Origin: Leucaena leucocephala | Lineage: Eukaryota > Streptophyta > Magnoliopsida > Fabales > Fabaceae | DNA: 64,000 nt | Assembly: GCA_037074615.1 (NCBI GenBank) | Contig: CM073522.1 | Span: 23,496,962 to 23,560,961, forward strand | Direction: 5' to 3' | Shown: piece by piece, positions 9,876 through 22,510 of the stretch | Layout: every line of letters starts with the position of its first letter | How positions within the stretch are numbered: the first letter of the stretch is position 1 | Position numbers and translations under genes: made by a program | Notes under the pieces: generated by a model | The model's database searches: none | What the model was told of the DNA's origin: nothing | What the model saw: only the letters and a program-made list of their open reading frames with translations

Positions 9876-12800
9876 TGAAACATCCTTACTTTCATATGTC
9901 TCAGGGACCATTCAGTAGCATTTAGAACCACTTTCAAGGTCATTGAAGTCCAATTTCTCAATCTGGAGTTTTACTCTTATCGAGTACTGTTCACTGTGTA
10001 ACTTCCAGATGAGTGACCCGACTTCGAAAAATCATAACTAATTCTAGAAATATCGAAATGAAGTGGTTTCAATTGATAAATGAAGCTAACTCAATTATAT
10101 TTCAGGAAAAAATAAATAGTTGACCATTCATTGACCAAGTCAACGTCAGTCAACGTGTTAAGTTTACTGTTCATTCCACGTTCTTCTCCTTGAATCCAGC
10201 ATTCTGGTCCCAAATTTAATAATTTATATCTCCTTGTGTAGACATACAAATGATACGTTTTATATATCAAATTAAAGCTTAGTATGTCTACTATTTACCT
10301 TAAAAATTTCATACCTTTATTCATCCATTTACTATTTTTAATCATTTATCAAACATGACTAGGTTACCACGTGTTACTGTTCACAGTGGTAAATTTCAGC
10401 ATTTCTACTTTGCATACATATGCATACATCCATCATACATCAGTCAAACATGCGAAACAATATTTATTATTAATTAATAAATTGTTACACATCTGGGCAT
10501 GTACATAAATTCTCATGCTTCTATTACATCTTGCTCTGCCTGAAATCTGGCAGCATAACCGCTACGCTTCATCTGTACAAAGAACTGAACCGTACTGATT
10601 CGGTAATCCCCTCATGAGAACTACCATTCTACGTAGTACCCAGGAAAGACTAGATGAACCGGCTAGGTCCACTCACTTCTAGCCTCCTTAGACAGCACTA
10701 CGTACACAGTACTTATCATATACTGATGTTCAGTCTTTACTTCGACAGCATAACGGCGTCTCTTAAAATTCCCAGAATTCATTTTGACATAACCTCCCCT
10801 GTAATGGTTTACTTATTGGGATGAGATTCGGGGGAATCTCAGTAGCAACAATCATAACAATATATGTAATGCAGAGTGACAGTGCTTGCTTGTGATTGTG
10901 TACAGATAAGTATGCTGCGTGCTTCCATGCTTAATAACATATGATCATAGCATTACAGCAAAGCTTCAGACATAGCATATAAGACAACAATCCAACCAAA
11001 CAATAGCACAACAAATCACAAAGCCATTACATAAAAGCTAAGATTTGTTACTACCTCAAAGGCTCAGCAGAGCTCCACTATCCTTATTCTGCTTCCAGCT
11101 CCGCCAGAACTTCCTTTCTTTCTTTCTTCCTCTCACCTTCTCTCTCTAGCACCTCCTCCTCTCTCTAAAATTGCTTGCTTGTCCGTGCATAATGAGGAGC
11201 AAGGGGGGGTATTTATAACCTCCTCCAATGGCAATCTCGTAATTACCATGAACTTTGATCCTGCGGTCCTGGTTTTTCCTGGATTTTCCTATTTTCTTTA
11301 ATTCCTCATTTACTGCATCATGCATGACATCATTGGGACACCTCACCAGGACACCTCAGCGCCACATTTTCCACATGCTGAAATTCCTGGACACCTCAGC
11401 AGCTGACTCAGCAGGCTGACTCACCGGTCTAGTGTCCTGCCTCGTAGTACGTTTCCTCAACTTTTCCTTCTGCCTTTATGTTGGCGCCATGTGTCATCTT
11501 ACTGGCACCTGTCACGCCTTCCAATGCTATCCAGATAAATCCAGGACTTTATCTGATCACCTCCTCGGTTATCGTGCCGACCGAGTAACTTTACTTTTAT
11601 TGAAACAGCATTAAAATAATATTTTAATGCCACTTTTTCCCACACATTACTGGGCCTACGTTTATGGGCTCTGGGAATGTTGTCTTGGATCCTGATCAAG
11701 CCCAAGTACTCTGATGGCTCGATTCCCAAGAAACAGCCCTTCGTAAATTACCAAAATACCCTTGGGTGCCCTTTCTTGCACTATTTTAACCCTAAGGGTA
11801 AAATCATCATTTTACACCCTTCTGTACTCTGTCAGGGTATATACTGACTCTCAGTAACTTTATCTGTATGTACCTTGGCTCCTGGGCCTGTTCAGAATTA
11901 CCAAAATGCCCTTCATTCATCTGTTACCCTTTTATACAACATAGGGGCATTTTCGTAATTTCACACTTTTCCGGGGTTCTGCCGGACACTGGCCCACCTA
12001 TCAGTCCAAGTGTCTTACTGGCCTCTGTTGGCGCCATTATTGGGCCTTTCTGGGTCCAATATCCTCATGGCACGCATTACGAGGAATCTTCCCTTTTTAA
12101 TAATTATTGAATATTTTATCTATTATTCACCGTTTATACACATATCCGGACACCGGCTCCTTCTGTCCGAAACACTAGCCTGCGGTGTTCAGGCATCCCT
12201 GTGAGTCATATCAGTCATCTGACTGAGGTCATCCGAACTCATTCAGTCCCTTTTTAAATACCGATAAATCTCTCTATCGGATCCCCCGAGGCCTCACACT
12301 CCCGTCTGGATTTTCTGATTTGCGAATAACTTTTTCTACAGGCCTCCTATCGGTATTCTGTCAGTTTCCCGACATCCGCCCCATAAGGACGTATCATCCT
12401 GTATTTTCTCACTTATATCTGAAATCTAGGATATCCGGTAGGAATTTTTATAACTTTTGGACTATCAGAGCAATTCTGGCTATCTGGAGTCTTGAAAAAT
12501 TCCTGTATTAAGCCAGATTACCAAGCGTCACTTGCTATCTCTACCGGTGAAATCTGGGACTGAAATGCTTTCGGGCAGTCCAAACCACTTCCGGCCTGAC
12601 TTTCTTTAATTATACTTTAGCCCCAGGGAACTTTTCTTCTTTTCAATTAAGTCGCTTTTATTTGGCTAAAATTACACTTAAAGACCCCACCTCTTTGTCT
12701 ACTTTTCCTTTTTGGCTTTATACTTTCCATAATTGCACTTAAGCCCCTTCATCTCCTTTACTAGGTCTAGGGGCATTATTGTCTTTTCATATTTTACCAG

Positions 12801-13475
12801 AGTATTCTCTGGCCCTGGTCAACTATCCAGATACCCCTTCTTGACTATCTAACCTTAGCCAAATGACCAAAATACCCTTTACTCATTCTTCAGTTATTTT
12901 ATAACATAAGGGCATTTTCGTCATTTTGCACACTTTTCCCGGACACCGGCCCCCCTTACCACTGAACTGATATTATGGGCTTGGGCCTTCCCTGGTGTCA
13001 CTACGGGCCTTAGACAACACTGTATGGCCTCTGGCCATAGTCCGATCATCTCTATTCGGACTGCCTTTTCTTTACCGATTATAACTGTAAATTCTCATCT
13101 TCAGGAATTTTTACAGAAAAATCGGGACCTCAAATCAAAATTCTGTGACTCCTCATTCAATCAAGAATCCTTTCCTCTATCTCCCGGTATTTTCAGATAT
13201 TTTATCCGGACCGGGCTGTTTTGGCCTGAAAAAGCACTCACGCGCACACTTTTCCAAAATGACCATTTTACCCCTGGTCATATTTCTAATTCTTTCATAC
13301 ACCTAGAGACCTCATATGCACATTTCACAGTTCAGTGAAATGATCAGCATAATTTTCTCTATTTTCTGGCAAAATATGGTACTCATCGGCTACCAGCCCG
13401 ATCTTTCTCATAATTACGATTATGCCCTTGATTTCTCTTTCTGGCATCTCTAGGCCTAAAAATTAGGGTGTTACA
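9876..13475 (-). mobile_element. solo Tekay-type LTR, 3.6 kb
   Basis: On the + strand it runs from TGAAACATCC to GGTGTTACA and is flanked by the perfect TSD GTTCT (9871-9875, 13476-13480). It contains the shared LTR core (hairpin near 10830; stem arms near 10632 and 10690), the TATA box read on the minus strand (ggggtatttata, near 11206-11218), and a U3 similar to C's 3' LTR. There is no interior. It is the longest LTR in the window. The ORFs inside (for example 11499-11729, 13024-13338) are non-coding shadows. Confidence 0.92.
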
Positions 13476-13480
13476 GTTCT

Positions 13481-13674
13481 TCTCTGTTCTGGCTCTCGTT
13501 GTGCTTTGCCGTGTACATGTTCTCTTTTATCGTGTACGGATTCCATTTACGGGTTGGTTTAATCTAGGTTTTATACTTTTCCTATGATAAATGCTTGCAC
13601 TTCTTTCCATGGATAAATGCTAAAGGAACTGTGTTCTTTGTGTATTTTGATTTTGTTATTGCATATGTAGGAAT
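13481..13674 (+). other. leader/intron upstream of the Transposase_24-like exon
   Basis: It continues the CT-rich leader from 9875. It ends 'gcatatgtaggaat' just before the ATG at 13675, consistent with a 3' splice site. Nothing else is recognised. Confidence 0.4.
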
Positions 13675-14211
13675 ATGGAGGGTAGTGTTAATCAGAATGA
13701 GAGTAGCGCTACTCCAAGCGACTCTACGCAAAGGAGTGGCAGAAGTGCGACGCGATTGAAAAATATTGCGAAAGACAGAAAGGAAGGGAAATTGCTACCG
13801 ATTGAGTTTGACTCACGTTGGAACCCAGTTGGTGAACACAGGACCAAGTACATTAGTTATGTCAGCCTCCTAGCACGCAACAAGCCTAGCATCACCATAC
13901 AGACTGAGGATGCTATTGATGATTACGTGAAGAACCAAATTTGGGACACTATCCGGGTATATAAACTACCTATTTTATATTGTATTCAGAGCAATATCGA
14001 AAAACACAACTCTTTGTGGATAACTCTATTTTCAATGGCAATTATTACCGCTCACTTACGATGTTCCCAACAATGAAGCCTTGAAGAAGAAGATGTTGTC
14101 TTACTGTGGTGAGCGTTAGAGGGCATTCAAGACACAACTAGCTCGTCTTTATGTGCATAGGCGGGACAAAGATGGTCAGCCTCATCCTTCTCCATACAGC
14201 AAGTATCAATT
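13675..14211 (+). pseudogene. Transposase_24-like (TNPA-type) CACTA protein, N-terminal part
   Basis: The ATG opens a frame with RSGRSATRLKNIAKDRKEGK, then PIEFDSRWNPVGEHRTKYIS and ARNKPSITIQTEDAIDD. This matches the layout of the Transposase_24 / Ptta-En-Spm family (low-complexity N-terminus, RxRLxxI, 'G.P.G.....S..G...R..VPI'). A stop falls at 14076 in the annotated frame, but similar sequence continues (KKKMLSYCGER, AFKTQLARLYVHRRDKDG) to 14211 after a frame change. It is cut at 14212 by element B; the C-terminal half is at 52412. Confidence 0.65.
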
Positions 14212-15424
14212 TGAAACATCCTTAATTTCATCCTTACATATACTCAATTGGAAGTATTTTAGAACATTGGAACACCATTTTACCTTAGAAACATGAATTT
14301 CCAAGAGTTAAGCTATTGGGTACTGTTTACTTTACTGTTCACTTAGTAATTTTAGTTTACAGCATGAACTTTGAAAATTCATAATTAAATCTAGAAAAAT
14401 CTAAATGAGGTGTTTCCATTTTTGTAATGAAAGTTCTTTCATCAAACTTTGAAGGAAAAATATGAAAATGAGATTTACTTGTCCAAATGAAATTAGTTTA
14501 TTCGTTGAAAATCACTATTTATTTGGTAAACTTTGAACTTCCAGATTCTGTGTCTCATTTTCAAAAATTCATTTCTCTTTGTATACTTATCCAAATGAGT
14601 TGTGCTACATATGGATTTAAATATCCATATGTCTACTATAAGTTCATAAAATTTCGTGGAAAAATTCATTCATTTGCTATATGAAAATCACGTATGAGTC
14701 TTGCTGTCTCTCAGGGCTCGTTTTATCTTGATCCAGATTTTAGGTCCAAATTTGAAAAATCATATCAATTTGAAACCTTAACCAAATTGAGTGTTCTTGG
14801 TGTCCAATTAAATCTCTGATCTTAGCTATCTTCATGCCAAATTTCACGTGAAAACTCGTCGGATAAGTTACTCAAATGATCAATGAAAGCGTTCGGTCTC
14901 GTATGGTTCCAGTGAGTTTATACGTTTTTACATACCATACCACATCTCCTATGTTAAATACATGCTATCTAGGCCATATATACATTGTTCATTCACATTT
15001 ACTCTCTCCCATAAGAAGTTCCAGCACCTAGAGCATGATTATATACATATGGAAGTAATGAGATTTCATAGAAATCCCAATAGCAAGATATACAAACTAT
15101 AAGGTTATGCATGCTTGATGAAATGCGTAACATGTTATCATTCAATGGGAGATAATTCATAATCATACATAGGAAAACTCTAACATGCATGTTGTCATGA
15201 CATAGGTTGCAAGGAGTTGCACATATTCATAACTCATCGTCATCATCATAATCATCATCACATAACATATCATGCTCAACCAAACTTCATGCATAACAAG
15301 CAAGCATATCAATCAAACAACATAAGTTTATAGTTAAGTATTCTTGCTACCTCTTAGGTATCTTTGCCAATTCCTCCTTGTCTTGATCCCTCCTTTCCAC
15401 AAATGTCAAAACCTAGACATAACA
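14212..15424 (-). repeat. 3' LTR of B, U5-proximal part
   Basis: It matches 49430-50642 almost base for base over about 1.2 kb, starting TGAAACATCC. It breaks at 15424 where element A begins; the uninterrupted copy continues past 50642 with 'aagacaatt'. It holds the core hairpin (near 15058-15077) and an AG/GTAGCAAG donor-like site (minus strand, near 15353). Confidence 0.85.
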
Positions 15425-15870
15425 TGTCACATCCTTATTTTTACATATCTTAAGGACCAATCAGTAGCACTTAGAACCACCTTCAAGGTCATTGAAGTCT
15501 AAACTCTTAATCTGGAATTTTATTCTCATCGGGTACTGTTCACTATGGCAAAATCCAGATGAGTGACCTGACTTTGATAAATCATAATTAATTCTAGAAA
15601 AATCGAAATGAAGTGGTTCAAATTGATACATGAATATAACTTAATTATGTTTCTGGGAAAAATCATTGGTTGACCATTCCTTGACAAATTCAACGTGGGT
15701 CAACGTTTCAACTTTACTGTTCATCCAGTGATTTTCTCCTGAATCCAGCATTCTGGTCCCAACTTTAACAATTTACATCTTTTCGTATATACATCCAAAT
15801 GAGGCATTTACATATCAGATTAAAGCTTAGGGTGTCTACTATTTACCATAAAAATATCATACTGCATCAT
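15425..15870 (-). repeat. 3' LTR remnant of A
   Basis: It starts TGTCACATCC and aligns with the last about 450 bp of F's LTR (47690-48131, inverted). It then joins integrase coding sequence abruptly near 15870, which marks an internal deletion. Confidence 0.8.
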
Positions 15871-17990
15871 GTTTACTTGGAGTCATAGGTAGTCATTCCA
15901 CAAAGTCCATGGCAATGCCATCCCATTTCCATTCAGGGATATCTAAAGGCTGCAATTTTCCCGCTGGCTTTTGATGTTCAATTTTTACTTTCTGGCAGGT
16001 TAAGCACTTGGACACATAAGCCACTACATCCTTCTTAAATCCAGGCCACCAAAACAACCTTTTAACATCATGGTACATCTTGGTCATACCTGGATGGACT
16101 GTATACCGGCTTTTATGTGCTTCCTCCAGAATCTTTTCTCTTAATCCCATAGCATTAGGAATATAGGGCCTTCCCCTGAACTGCAATAATCCATCTGGGA
16201 AAATCTCAAAATTCCTAGTCTTCCCCCTCTCCAACTTATCTTTAAATATTGCTGCGAGCTTATCCTGCTTTTGAGCCTCTTTTATCTCATCTTCTATGCA
16301 AGCTCTGACATGAACTCCTCCGTAAGGACTTTTAGTCAGTTGTATTTGATATAGAGGGCTCCAATCTCGTATATCTTCTATCAATTCCAACTCTTTGATC
16401 ATCATGTGTGCAACTTGCACCACTTTTCTACTCAGGGCATCAGCTACCACATTGGCTTTTCCTGGATGGTATTTAATTTGAAAGTCATAATCTTTTAACA
16501 ATTCCATCCATCAACGTTGCCTCATATTCAGCTCTTTCTGATCTTGTAGATACTTCAGGCTTTTATGGTCGCTGTACAACTCTATAGTTGCTCCACATAA
16601 ATAATGTCTCCATATCTTCAGAGCGTAAACCACCGCCGCAAGCTCCAGATCATGAGTGGGATAATTCTCTTCATGTGGCTTCAACTGCCGAGAAGCGTAG
16701 GCTACTACTCGACCTTGCTGCATCAGCACACTTCCCAACCCCTGCTTACTAGCATCAGTGTAGACTACGTAAGTCTGAGTTGGGTCTGGAATAATCAGCA
16801 TGGGAGTAGTGGTTAATCTCTGCTTCAACTCTTGGAAGCTAGCCTCGCACTTCTCATCCCACTTAAACTGCTGATTCTTTCTGGTAAGCTTGGTAAGTGC
16901 CAAGGCTACTTGAGAAAAGGCTTGAATAAATCTTCTATAGTACCCTGCTAAGCCAAGAAAACTTCTGATCTCTGTCACTATCCTCGGCTGCTCCCAGCTC
17001 AAAACTGCTTCAACTTTGCTAGGATCCACAGCTACCCCTTCTCGGGATATGACATGACCGAGAAATTTGACTTCTGAAAGCCAAAACTCGCACTTACTCA
17101 GCTTAGCATAGAGCTTCTTTTCTTTGAGGGTACTAGAACAATTCTCAAATGCCTTTCATGTTCCTCTGCAGATTTGGAGTACACCAAGATATCATCAATG
17201 AAGACCATAACGAACTGATCTAAATAAGGCCTGAAGATCTGGTTCATGTAATCCATGAAGATAGCAGGTGCATTCGTTAGCCCAAAAGGCATCACAAGGA
17301 ACTCAAAATGTCCATAGCGTGTCCTAAAAGCAGTCTTTGGAATATCATCTGACTTCACCCTCAGCTGATGATAGCCAGATCTCAAGTCAATCTTAGAGAA
17401 TAAGCTCGCTCTTGCCAATTGGTCTAGCAGATCGTCGATTCTGGGGAGAGGATACTTATTCTTGACCGTAATCTTATTCAATTCCCGGTAGTCAATGCAT
17501 AGCCTTAGACTGCCATCCTTCTTCTTGAAAAATAGCACGGGAGCACCCCATGGTGATACACTAGGTCTTATGAAACCCTTCTCCAATAGCTCCTCAATTT
17601 GCTTTTTCAGTTCCATCTTTTTATTAGGAGCCATTCTGTATGGGGCTTTGGATACTGGTCCAGCTCCAGGTACAATGTCAATTGCAAATTCTACTTCACG
17701 TTCTGAAGGCAATCCCCTAATCTCCTTCGGAAAGACTTCAGGAAATTCATTGACTACAGGGATCTTATCAATTCCTTCTTCTATTTCTGTTTGAACAGAA
17801 AAGAATACCACATATCCCTGACATCCTTTCTTCAGATATTTTTCTGCCTGAGCCTCTGTCATGAAGTTCAGTCGTACTTCTGAGCTTAGATCAGTGACCT
17901 TTGAACCAAGAACTAGAGTCTTGTTCCTGCAGTCCAACATCACGTTATTGGACTCTAACCAGTTTAAACCAAGTATGATATCGATCTCTC
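15871..17990 (-). pseudogene. pol of element A: RT, RNase H and start of integrase
   Basis: Colinear with F's pol. The RT segment (17098-17943) has LCIDYRELNK, FSKIDLRSGYHQL and VFIDDILVYS. The RNase H segment (16511-17029) has YTDASKQGLG and SDHKSLKYL. The integrase start (15893-16507) has the H-H-C-C zinc motif (HPGMTKMYH...KCLTCQK) and the first catalytic aspartate (IAMDFVE). Breaks: a 1-nt deletion near 17135 shifts the frame, and codon 16511-16513 is TGA where F has CGA. The rest of integrase is deleted at 15870. Non-functional. Confidence 0.93.
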
Positions 17991-18295
17991 AGAAAGGCAT
18001 ACATATTAAGTCTAGGGTGGTACAGCAGTGTTCATAACGCACAATACTATTCAAACAAGCATCAGACGTAACTACCCTAGCATTGGTGGGAGTTTTCACA
18101 TGTATATCGTAACGCAATTTGCTAATCAGAAGGCCTAGGCATTTAGCACACTCATAGGAAATAAAGGAATGACTTGCACCCGAATCAAATAGAGCAGTCA
18201 CAGCATGATCATTGAGATAAATTGTACCTTGGATCATCTCAGGTGATCGCTGAGCGTCCTCCCTGGTGAGTGCAAATACTCATCCTGGTGTCCTT
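17944..18295 (-). pseudogene. protease region of element A
   Basis: It contains the aspartic protease motif ALFDSGASHSFIS followed by CAKCLGLLISKLRYDI. A stop at 17989-17991 replaces the Gln codon present in F (MPFQEIE). It ends at 18295 with the TSD of element C and resumes at 30932. Confidence 0.9.
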
Positions 18296-19115
18296 TGTAA
18301 CATCCCAATTTTTGGTCTAGGAGAACTGGGAAGTAGTCTGATATGGGCAGGCTGCTAAAACCGTAGTCCCAGGGTAGTAATCTGATATGGGTGGATTACT
18401 TAAAGATGAGATAAGTCTTTAACCTACAGAATCGAGACAGTTCGCCTAGGTTCAAAATGAGGAATGTGAGGAATATCCTAAGTCTTAAGTCTAGGAATTC
18501 TGTAGGAAGCTTGATATGGGCAGGCTCCTGTGTAAGATAACCTATGTTGTACTAAAGGGGTAGTAGATGTATGAGGGCATTTTGGTCATTCTGGACAGGC
18601 CCAGGAGCCAAGGCACATACAGATAAAGTTACTCAGAGTCAGTATATACCCTAACAGGGTACAGAAGGGTGTAAAATGATGATTTTACCCTTAGGGTTAA
18701 AATAGCGCAAGAAAGGCACCCAAGGGTATTTTGGTAATTTGCCGAGTGATGTTTCTTGGGAATTGAGCCATCAGAGTACTTGAGCTTGATCAGGATCCAA
18801 GATAACATACCCAAAGCCCAAAAACGTAGCCCATGGAGTATGTGGGAAAAAGTGGCATTAAAATACTATTTCAATGCTGTTTCAATAAAGTAAAGTTACT
18901 CGGTCGGCACGATAACCGAGGAGATAATCAGATAAAGTTCGGGACTTATCTGGATAGCATTGGAAGGCGTGAAAGGTCCCTTCAAGGTGCCACATGGCGT
19001 AATCTTAGAGGTAGAAGAAAAGTTGAGGACATGTATTACGGTGTAAGACTCTGGACCGGTACTGGATTGGACTGAACTGCTGAGTCAGCTGATGAGGTGT
19101 CCAGGAATTGTGACA
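18296..19115 (+). repeat. 5' LTR of C, first part
   Basis: It starts TGTAACATCCC. It carries the first two constant-loop hairpins (18333-18355, 18377-18399). At about 18546 it lacks roughly 1.05 kb that the 3' LTR has (about 28067-29112); the break falls in the fourth hairpin. It ends at D's TSD (19111-19115). Confidence 0.88.
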
Positions 19116-21199
19116 TGAAACATCCTCCCTCAGACTCCTCAGAGTACACTTGCGGAAGCAATACTGGCTGTACTGATTCGGCAATTCTCTCATTAGAACT
19201 ACCATTCTACGTAAGTACCCAGGAAAGACTGGATGAACCGGCTAGGTCCACTCACTACCAGCCTCCTTAGACAGTACCTATGTACACAGTACGCATCATA
19301 TCCTTCCTCCACTACTGCTATCTCCGCCGAAATTTCAGCAGCGTAACGGCATCTCCTAGGATTCTCAAAATCTACCTTGACATAACCTCCCTGAAATGGT
19401 TATACAAGGGGGATGAGATTCGGGGAAATCTCAGTAGTAATAATCATAACAGTATATGTAATGCAGTGTGACAGTGCTTGCTTGTGATTGTGTACAGATA
19501 AGCATGCCGCGTGCTTCCATACTCAATAACATATGATCATAGCATTGCAGTAGAGCTTCAGACATAACATATAAGACAACAATCCAACCAAACAGTAGCA
19601 CATCAATCACAAAGCCATTACATAAAAGCTAGGATTAGTTACTACCTGGCTAGCTTAGCAGAACTCTACTATCCTTATTCTGCTTCCAGCTCCGCCAGAA
19701 CTTCCTTACTTCTTTTTCTCCTTTCTCTCTTCCTTTCCTCCTCCTTCTCTCTAATCTTTCTCTCTCACTTCCTTACCCATGCGTGAAGCAAGAATGAGGG
19801 GGGGGTATTTATAAGGTTTCCCAATGGCATTTCTGTAATTACCATGCCATCTGATCCTGCGGTCCTGGTTTTTCCTGGATTTTCCTATTTTCCTTAATTC
19901 CTTTTTACTGCATCATCAGTGCCACCTCAGGGGACACCTCAGCAGCTGACTCATCACCACATTTTCCACATGCTGAAATTCCCTCGACACCTCAGCAGCT
20001 GACTCAGCATGCTGACTCACCGGTCCAGTCTCCTGCCTCGTAATGCGTGCCCTCAGCTTTATCTGCTTTCTCCAGACCAGAGCCATGTGGCGCCTGGAAG
20101 AGACCTTGCACGCTTCCCAATGCCATCCAGATAAGTCCCAGACTTATCTGATCACTTCCTCAGTTTTCGTGCCTCCTCGGTTATCGCGCCAACCGAGTAT
20201 CTTTACTTTATTGAATCATTACTTTAATGCCATGTGGCATCTTGCAGGACCCATGAGTACACCTTATCAGTCCACCTCATGGTCTCCAGATAACCTTTCC
20301 TGTATCTGATATCCTGCCTCCGGTCTATCTCTAACTGGGTAACTATCTCTCTTGGACCTTCACCACTCTTGGCCCATACGCTTAGCGCCACTTTAGTCAC
20401 TAGTCGCGACCTCAACATCCTATTGTCGCGACCTAACATCTTTGTGTACACTAGTCGCGACTACAACATTTTCTCGTCGCGACCACAACACATTTTAGTC
20501 GCGTCTAAGGTTTTCTGCCACTATTAGTCGCGACCATATCACTTTTCAGTCGCGACCTCAGTACATTTTAGTCGCAACCAAACTCATTTACTTATTAGTC
20601 GCGACACCACACATATCCGTCACGACCAAACCTCTCTGCCAATATGAGTCGTGACCAAGACACTTCCTCGTCGCGACCAAAAGTCACTTTACATCTTTCC
20701 CATGGACAACTCTACTTCTCTCACAAGTAGTGTCCATTTCTTTCATATCTCACCCCACAGAATCTTAGCATAATTCTGGGGTCTATCTTATCTCACTTTC
20801 TACTTATCCTTTATCCTAGGTTCTAGAAATTCTCTTTCAATAACTCATCCCTTAACTCTTCGGGAGTCCTCATTAATTGAAAGGCTCGACAACCCTCTGT
20901 ATCAGGTTATCTTACACAGGAGCCAGCCCATATCAAGCTACCTGCAGAATTCCTAGGCTTAAGACTTAGGACATTCCTCCCATTCCTCATTTTGAACCTA
21001 GGTGAACTGTCCCGATTCTGTAGGTTAAAGACTTGACTCATCTTTAAATCCTGAAGGACTTAGCTTATCCCTCGGATCCTACAAAATACAGGTAAATAAT
21101 CCGCCCATATCAGATTACCACCATAGGACTACGGGTTAGCAGCCTGCCCATATCAGACTACCTCCCAGTTCAACTAGACCCAAAAATTGGGATGTTACA
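19116..21199 (-). repeat. 3' LTR of D
   Basis: It runs TGAAACATCC to GGGATGTTACA on the + strand. It contains a TATA box read on the minus strand (near 19806-19816), the core stem-loops (near 19208-19284 and 19408), and a GTCGCGAC array (20400-20690). The constant-loop hairpins lie at the U3 end (20888-21160). The reading frames 20043-20309 and 20224-20451 reappear exactly in the other LTR and are not genes. Confidence 0.93.
20400..20690 (-). repeat. GTCGCGAC palindrome array in D's 3' LTR U3
   Basis: About 12 copies of the 8-bp palindrome GTCGCGAC (mostly followed by C) spaced about 18-32 bp apart. Variants GTCGCAAC, GTCACGAC and GTCGTGAC look like CpG decay. It lies about 600-880 bp upstream of the TATA box on the element's own strand. 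Confidence 0.9.
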
Positions 21200-22510
21200 A
21201 ATCTCCTCCCCTTTAAGAAATTTCGTCCTCGAAATTTCAAGGGATACCTCATCTTTCCCTGAAGAGAACTTCTTACTGATCTATGCAGCTATGTGATTAT
21301 TATAACACAGTCATATATATAACTAGTAAGATCATCCCTATCCGTCTTTTCCTCACTCCAGTGATGGCCTAGAGGAGCAACAGCTTGGTCCTAGACCTTC
21401 CACATGGATTCTTAGCAACTAACATCTTACATTATAGTTGCTTAAAGCTATCCATGTCCTAACCCCTCATACAACGCCCTCATCACTAAGTTAAGACAGA
21501 TTTATTATCTTACTAATTATTTCTCCCGACTCATTATCATAACCACATTCTCTAGATCAGAAAAGAACTCTTCATCCATACCATCATCTAGGCACATAGT
21601 TCCTTACAGCTCAGTCGCCCTTACAGCTATGGTTCCTCTTAACCATTCTTAGGGTCGACCTCAGGGAAATTGGGACTCTGTCTATGGTAAGAGCAAACAC
21701 CTTTCCTAGGAATGTCAGCATTCATAAGGCAACTCTCGCAAGTGGCCTTTCTCTCACCACTGCATTGCCCGGCTCGACAATCCTATGTGCCATGGCTCAC
21801 CACTTTGACATCTCTACTCTCCAACCTGATCTTCACCTTGATCAGTCCCCTGCCTGAACTATTGTCTCCTTCTCTTACTATTGGCTTCACAACTAGAGCT
21901 ACCTCCCAGAGTGCTCTTAGCCAATGCTTCTCTATCTCAATATCATAACTTATCGTCCCATAACTGAGACTATCTATCATCCTCAAACATATCATTTCTG
22001 TTCTCTAGGGTATTCTACCCTAGGTTACTACTTCTTCGTGATGGAATCCCTCTGCTTAGGGAACATCAGCCCATCACATCTCTAACCTTAGGCCATGTCC
22101 TAGGCTCATTCCTGGACCAACCTCATGCTAGCTATCTCATTCTAGCTCTTAGGTCTTCTATTCAGCCCAGCTGAATAAGACCTTGACATTGTAGATCTAC
22201 ACGGAGGTCTACCTCATTCTAGTTATTTCATCTAGCTAGCCCATCTTAATTCATCATTATCATCCCTTGCTACTTCTTTAGCAAGGATGACTCGCATATT
22301 GGAGTTTCCAGCTTCCTCTATGCATGGCTCATCCACTCAAGCTCTACATCCTTATCTTGTGTTCACCATCTTTTTCCTTCGAAAAGAAAAGTGACCACAT
22401 TACATTCCATCTAGGAATTTTTATCTCCACCGGCCCTTTCTAAACCCTCTACATGAATACTGCTGTGACCTGAGTGTTGGATAGTCATGACTCATCCTCT
22501 ATGATCTTTC

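Noticed and set aside
20400..20690. Regularly spaced short palindromes resembling a CRISPR array
   Set aside because: The repeat is only 8-9 bp, spacing is uneven, no cas-like gene is present, it lies inside plant LTRs, and the same array recurs in every copy of the LTR.
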